Under the pieces are notes generated by a model. The model was given only the letters and a program-made list of their open reading frames with translations. It was not told the DNA's origin and did no database searches. A stretch of DNA of 22,980 nucleotides. Origin: Clostridiaceae bacterium (GTDB lineage: Bacteria > Bacillota > Clostridia > Oscillospirales > Acutalibacteraceae). Made by a program: the position numbers and the translations under genes. How positions within the stretch are numbered: the first letter of the stretch is position 1; each line of letters opens with the position of its first letter. This document shows, one piece after another, positions 19,993-22,980 of the stretch. Location of the stretch: the NCBI GenBank assembly GCA_904501755.1, contig CAJGBV010000022.1, forward strand, positions 1-22,980. The letters run 5' to 3'.

Positions 19993-22083
19993 ATGTCTAA
20001 GCTTGTTATTATCGAGTCACCCGGTAAACTAAAAAGTATTCAGAAATATTTAGGCAGTGATTACAAGGTAATGGCTTCTGTCGGCCATATCAGAGATTTA
20101 CCTAAATCAAAAATGGGTGTTGATATAGAAAACGGATATACTCCTCAGTATATCGAAATGAACGACAAAAAAGATGTTATCAAGAAACTTAAAGAGGCCG
20201 CCGCCAATAGCGAAGAAGTTTATCTTGCTACCGACCCTGACCGTGAGGGTGAGGCTATTTCCTGGCATCTTGCTCAGCTTCTTGCTCTTGATATGAAATC
20301 TCCTCTAAGGGTTTGCTTTAACGAAATCACCAAAAATGGTGTGGAAACAGGTATGAAGAAGCCTCGCGAAATCGACCTTAATCTTGTTGATGCACAACAG
20401 GCAAGAAGAGTGCTGGACAGAATTGTTGGATATAAGCTTAGTCCGTTCCTTTGGAAAAAGGTTAAACGCGGTCTTTCGGCAGGTCGTGTTCAGTCTGTAG
20501 CCTTAAAGCTTGTTGTTGACAGAGAAAGAGAAATCGAAGGCTTTGTTCCTGAAGAATACTGGACTATTGATGCAAAGCTTTCTAAACAGAGAAGCTTTAT
20601 AGCTAAATTCTACGGTACAGCTCAGGGCGAAAAGATTGCTGTTAAAACCGAGGAAGAAGCAAACAAAATAGTGGCTGAAACCGAAAATGAAGCCTTTACA
20701 GTTTCTTCTATTAAAAAAGGTGTGAGAAAAAAGCAACCATTGCCTCCATTTATTACCTCTACCTTACAGCAGGATGCTGCAAGAAGACTTAATTTTACAG
20801 GCCTTCGTACCATGCGTATAGCTCAACAGCTTTATGAAGGTATTGAAATTGAAGGTTTGGGTAGTACGGGTCTTATTACTTATATGAGAACAGATTCTCT
20901 GCGTATTTCTGCAGAGGCTACTGCTGCTGCACAAAAGTTTATTTCTTCTGTTTACGGTGAAAAATATGTTCCCAAAAAGCCCAGAGTTTATAAAACAAAG
21001 GGTAACGCTCAGGATGCTCACGAGGCTATCAGACCTACTATTACCGAGCTTACTCCCGAAAAGGCAAAGGCTTCCCTTACAGCAGAGCAGTATAAGCTGT
21101 ATAAGCTTATCTGGGAACGTTTCATTGCCTCTCAGATGGAAAACTGTTTGCAGGATACCGTTTCTGTTGATGTAATCGCAGGTGATTATCTTTATAAAGC
21201 AAGTGGATATACCGTTAAATTTGATGGCTTTACCGCTTTATATGATGTTAAAGAGGCTGATGATGAGGGAGAGGTTTCTCTGCCTGAGCTTGTATGCGGC
21301 GAAACCGTTAAGTGTAAGTCCATTACACCTTATCAGCACTTTACACAGCCCCCCGCACGTTATAATGAATCTACTCTAACTAAGGCTCTTGAGGAAAATG
21401 GTATAGGCAGACCTTCTACCTATGCTCCTATTATCTCAAACATTGTGCAGAGAGATTATATAGAAAAGGAAAAGAAATACTTTAAACCGACAAAGCTGGG
21501 TATGGTGGTTACTGACCTTATTGCAGAGTATTTCAAAAAGATAGTTGACGTTAAGTTTACTGCAGGTATGGAGCAGAACCTTGATAAAATTGATGAGGGT
21601 AAGCTTTCCTGGGTAGAAACCGTTGACCGCTTCTATAAGGATTTTGCGGCTACACTTAAGAAGGCTGAGGACTCTACAAGTGGTGTTAAGGTTAAGGTTC
21701 CTGATCAGGAAACCGAGGAAATTTGTGAAAACTGTGGAAGAAATATGGTGGTTAAATCAGGCCGTTTTGGAAAGTTCCTTGCCTGTCCCGGTTATCCTCA
21801 GTGTAAGAATACAAAGCCTCTTCCTGAAGAAAAAATCACACAGCCTTGTCCTAAGTGTAACAGTGAGCTTGTTAAGCGTGTTTCTAAAAAGACAGGCAAA
21901 AAGTTTTATGGATGTTCACAGTTCCCCAAGTGCGATTTTGCGGCTCCGGGTCTTCCCAGTGGCGAAACCTGTAGTGAGTGCGGCTCTTACATTCTTATAG
22001 GTGCAAAAGGCAGAAAGTTCTGTATGAATTCAGAGTGTTCTACACGAGTAACAAAGAAAAAGGCAACAAAAGATGAAAAATAA
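19993..22083 (+). CDS. topA: DNA topoisomerase I
   Basis: A 696-residue type IA topoisomerase that relaxes negative supercoils. The Toprim domain has KLVIIESPGKLKSIQKYLG and DPDREGEAISWHL. The catalytic tyrosine is Y297 in LITYMRTDS. The core continues through the DAHEAIRPT and RPSTYAPIIS segments. Three C-terminal zinc ribbons follow: CENCGRN...CPGYPQC, CPKCNSE...CSQFPKC and CSECGSY...CMNSEC. Length and layout are typical of Firmicutes. GGAGAG lies 8 bases before the ATG. Its last 11 bp overlap trmFO. Confidence 0.97.
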   Translation: MSKLVIIESPGKLKSIQKYLGSDYKVMASVGHIRDLPKSKMGVDIENGYTPQYIEMNDKKDVIKKLKEAAANSEEVYLATDPDREGEAISWHLAQLLALDMKSPLRVCFNEITKNGVETGMKKPREIDLNLVDAQQARRVLDRIVGYKLSPFLWKKVKRGLSAGRVQSVALKLVVDREREIEGFVPEEYWTIDAKLSKQRSFIAKFYGTAQGEKIAVKTEEEANKIVAETENEAFTVSSIKKGVRKKQPLPPFITSTLQQDAARRLNFTGLRTMRIAQQLYEGIEIEGLGSTGLITYMRTDSLRISAEATAAAQKFISSVYGEKYVPKKPRVYKTKGNAQDAHEAIRPTITELTPEKAKASLTAEQYKLYKLIWERFIASQMENCLQDTVSVDVIAGDYLYKASGYTVKFDGFTALYDVKEADDEGEVSLPELVCGETVKCKSITPYQHFTQPPARYNESTLTKALEENGIGRPSTYAPIISNIVQRDYIEKEKKYFKPTKLGMVVTDLIAEYFKKIVDVKFTAGMEQNLDKIDEGKLSWVETVDRFYKDFAATLKKAEDSTSGVKVKVPDQETEEICENCGRNMVVKSGRFGKFLACPGYPQCKNTKPLPEEKITQPCPKCNSELVKRVSKKTGKKFYGCSQFPKCDFAAPGLPSGETCSECGSYILIGAKGRKFCMNSECSTRVTKKKATKDEK

Positions 22084-22980
22084 AATATCTGTTATCGGTG
22101 CAGGTCTTGCAGGCTGTGAGGCTGCTATGCAGATAGCAAATGCGGGCTATGAAGTAACCCTTTATGAAATGAAGCCAGAATACAAAACACCTGCCCATAA
22201 AAGTGATATGTTTGCTGAGCTTGTTTGTTCAAACTCACTTAAAGCAACAAGAATTGATTCTGCCGCAGGACTTTTAAAGGAAGAAATGCGAAAAATGAGT
22301 TCCGTGTGTCTTGAGGCGGCTGATAAAACATCGGTTGCGGCAGGCGGAGCATTGGCAGTTGACAGAGATTTGTTTTCTACTTATATAACCGAAAAGGTGA
22401 AAAATCATCCCAAAATAACGGTTGTAAATGAGAAAATTGAAGAAATACCGGAGGATTTGTACTGTGTTATTGCTACAGGACCTTTGACTGAGCAAAGCCT
22501 TGCAGAGAATATCGGTAAATACTGTCAAGAGGATAATTTAAGCTTTTATGATGCCGCCGCACCTATCGTAACTAAAGAGAGTATAGATATGTCGGTTGCC
22601 TTTACTGCATCTCGTTATGGTAAGGGCACAGATGACTATATAAACTGTCCTTTTAATAAAGAAGAGTATGAACTTTTCCATAAAGAGCTTGTGAGCGCTC
22701 AAACGGCACCTCTTAAGGATTTTGATAAGCCCTTTACAGTGTATGAGGGCTGTATGCCTATTGAAGTTTTAGCAAAAAGGGGAGAGGACTCTATTCGTTT
22801 CGGCCCCCTAAAGCCTGTAGGGCTTACCGACCCGAGAAGAAATCATCGTCCGTGGGCGGTGGTTCAGCTAAGAAAAGAAAATGCTCAGGGAAGCCTTTAT
22901 AATTTAGTGGGCTTTCAAACTAATCTTAAATTTCCCGAACAAAAAAGAGTGTTTTCATTAATCCCAGGTCTTAAGGACGC
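22073..22980 (+). CDS. trmFO: tRNA (m5U54) methyltransferase TrmFO (3' end outside window)
   Basis: About 302 of the usual ~435 residues are visible. It is a folate- and FAD-dependent enzyme that methylates U54 in the tRNA T loop. The FAD-binding start ISVIGAGLAGCEAAMQIA is followed by VTLYEMKPEYKTPAHKSD, LVCSNSLKA, AGGALAVDRDLFS and YEGCMPIEVLAKRGEDS, all characteristic of TrmFO. LTDPRRNHRPWAVVQLRKEN and YNLVGFQTNL follow. The ATG at 22073 overlaps the end of topA by 11 bp. The ribosome site inside topA is weak, so it probably depends on coupled translation. topA-trmFO order is common in Firmicutes. Confidence 0.95.
   Translation, partial: MKNKISVIGAGLAGCEAAMQIANAGYEVTLYEMKPEYKTPAHKSDMFAELVCSNSLKATRIDSAAGLLKEEMRKMSSVCLEAADKTSVAAGGALAVDRDLFSTYITEKVKNHPKITVVNEKIEEIPEDLYCVIATGPLTEQSLAENIGKYCQEDNLSFYDAAAPIVTKESIDMSVAFTASRYGKGTDDYINCPFNKEEYELFHKELVSAQTAPLKDFDKPFTVYEGCMPIEVLAKRGEDSIRFGPLKPVGLTDPRRNHRPWAVVQLRKENAQGSLYNLVGFQTNLKFPEQKRVFSLIPGLKD

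Overview
The window is low-GC chromosomal DNA from a spore-forming member of the Firmicutes, most likely a gut Clostridia/Oscillospiraceae-type anaerobe. Signs of this are the AT-rich intergenic DNA, strong AGGAGG-type ribosome sites, the sporulation-type proteins YunB and YtvI, the CdaA-CdaR pair, and a recD2-comF-mreB-infC-rpmI-rplT-trmH-dprA-topA-trmFO gene order. The genus cannot be named from sequence alone.

Region 1 (1-4.9 kb, accessory, mostly minus strand). A four-gene unit runs leftward: a TetR-type regulator, a SipW-type signal peptidase and two TasA/camelysin-like exported proteins, the second cut by the window edge. Upstream is a small four-cysteine 'KTR' zinc-ribbon gene with a long leader. 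Further right are three copies of a 26-bp palindromic site, two of them inverted relative to the first, next to a tyrosine recombinase gene. A good sigma-A-type promoter lies between the inverted sites and points at the KTR gene. Its predicted leader holds a 15-codon ORF whose stop lies inside an intrinsic terminator. I read this as a recombinase-controlled invertible promoter followed by a leader-peptide attenuator. The rest, up to a tRNA-Leu(UAG) gene, is packed with hairpins, integrase-arm-like direct repeats and a tRNA-acceptor-like remnant, suggesting an old integration site.

Region 2 (4.9-10.3 kb, mixed). Divergent promoters serve tRNA-Leu and a cytidylate-kinase-like gene. Then come yunB, a leftward ACT-domain/NUDIX pair, a YtvI-like membrane protein, a 277-bp MITE-like element with 28-bp terminal inverted repeats, and a DUF3343 gene next to a cysteine-desulfurase-family gene.

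Region 3 (10.3-23 kb, core, all plus strand). cdaA-cdaR (cyclic-di-AMP synthesis and its regulator) is followed by a small cysteine-rich membrane protein, recD2, comF, mreB with its own promoter, and the infC-rpmI-rplT translation operon. That operon has a promoter, a leader terminator and an apparent AUC start for IF3. After it come a SpoU-type RNA methyltransferase, dprA, topA and the 5' part of trmFO. Short overlaps (TAATG, GTGA) indicate translational coupling in several places.

No CRISPR array, rRNA gene or complete insertion sequence was seen.
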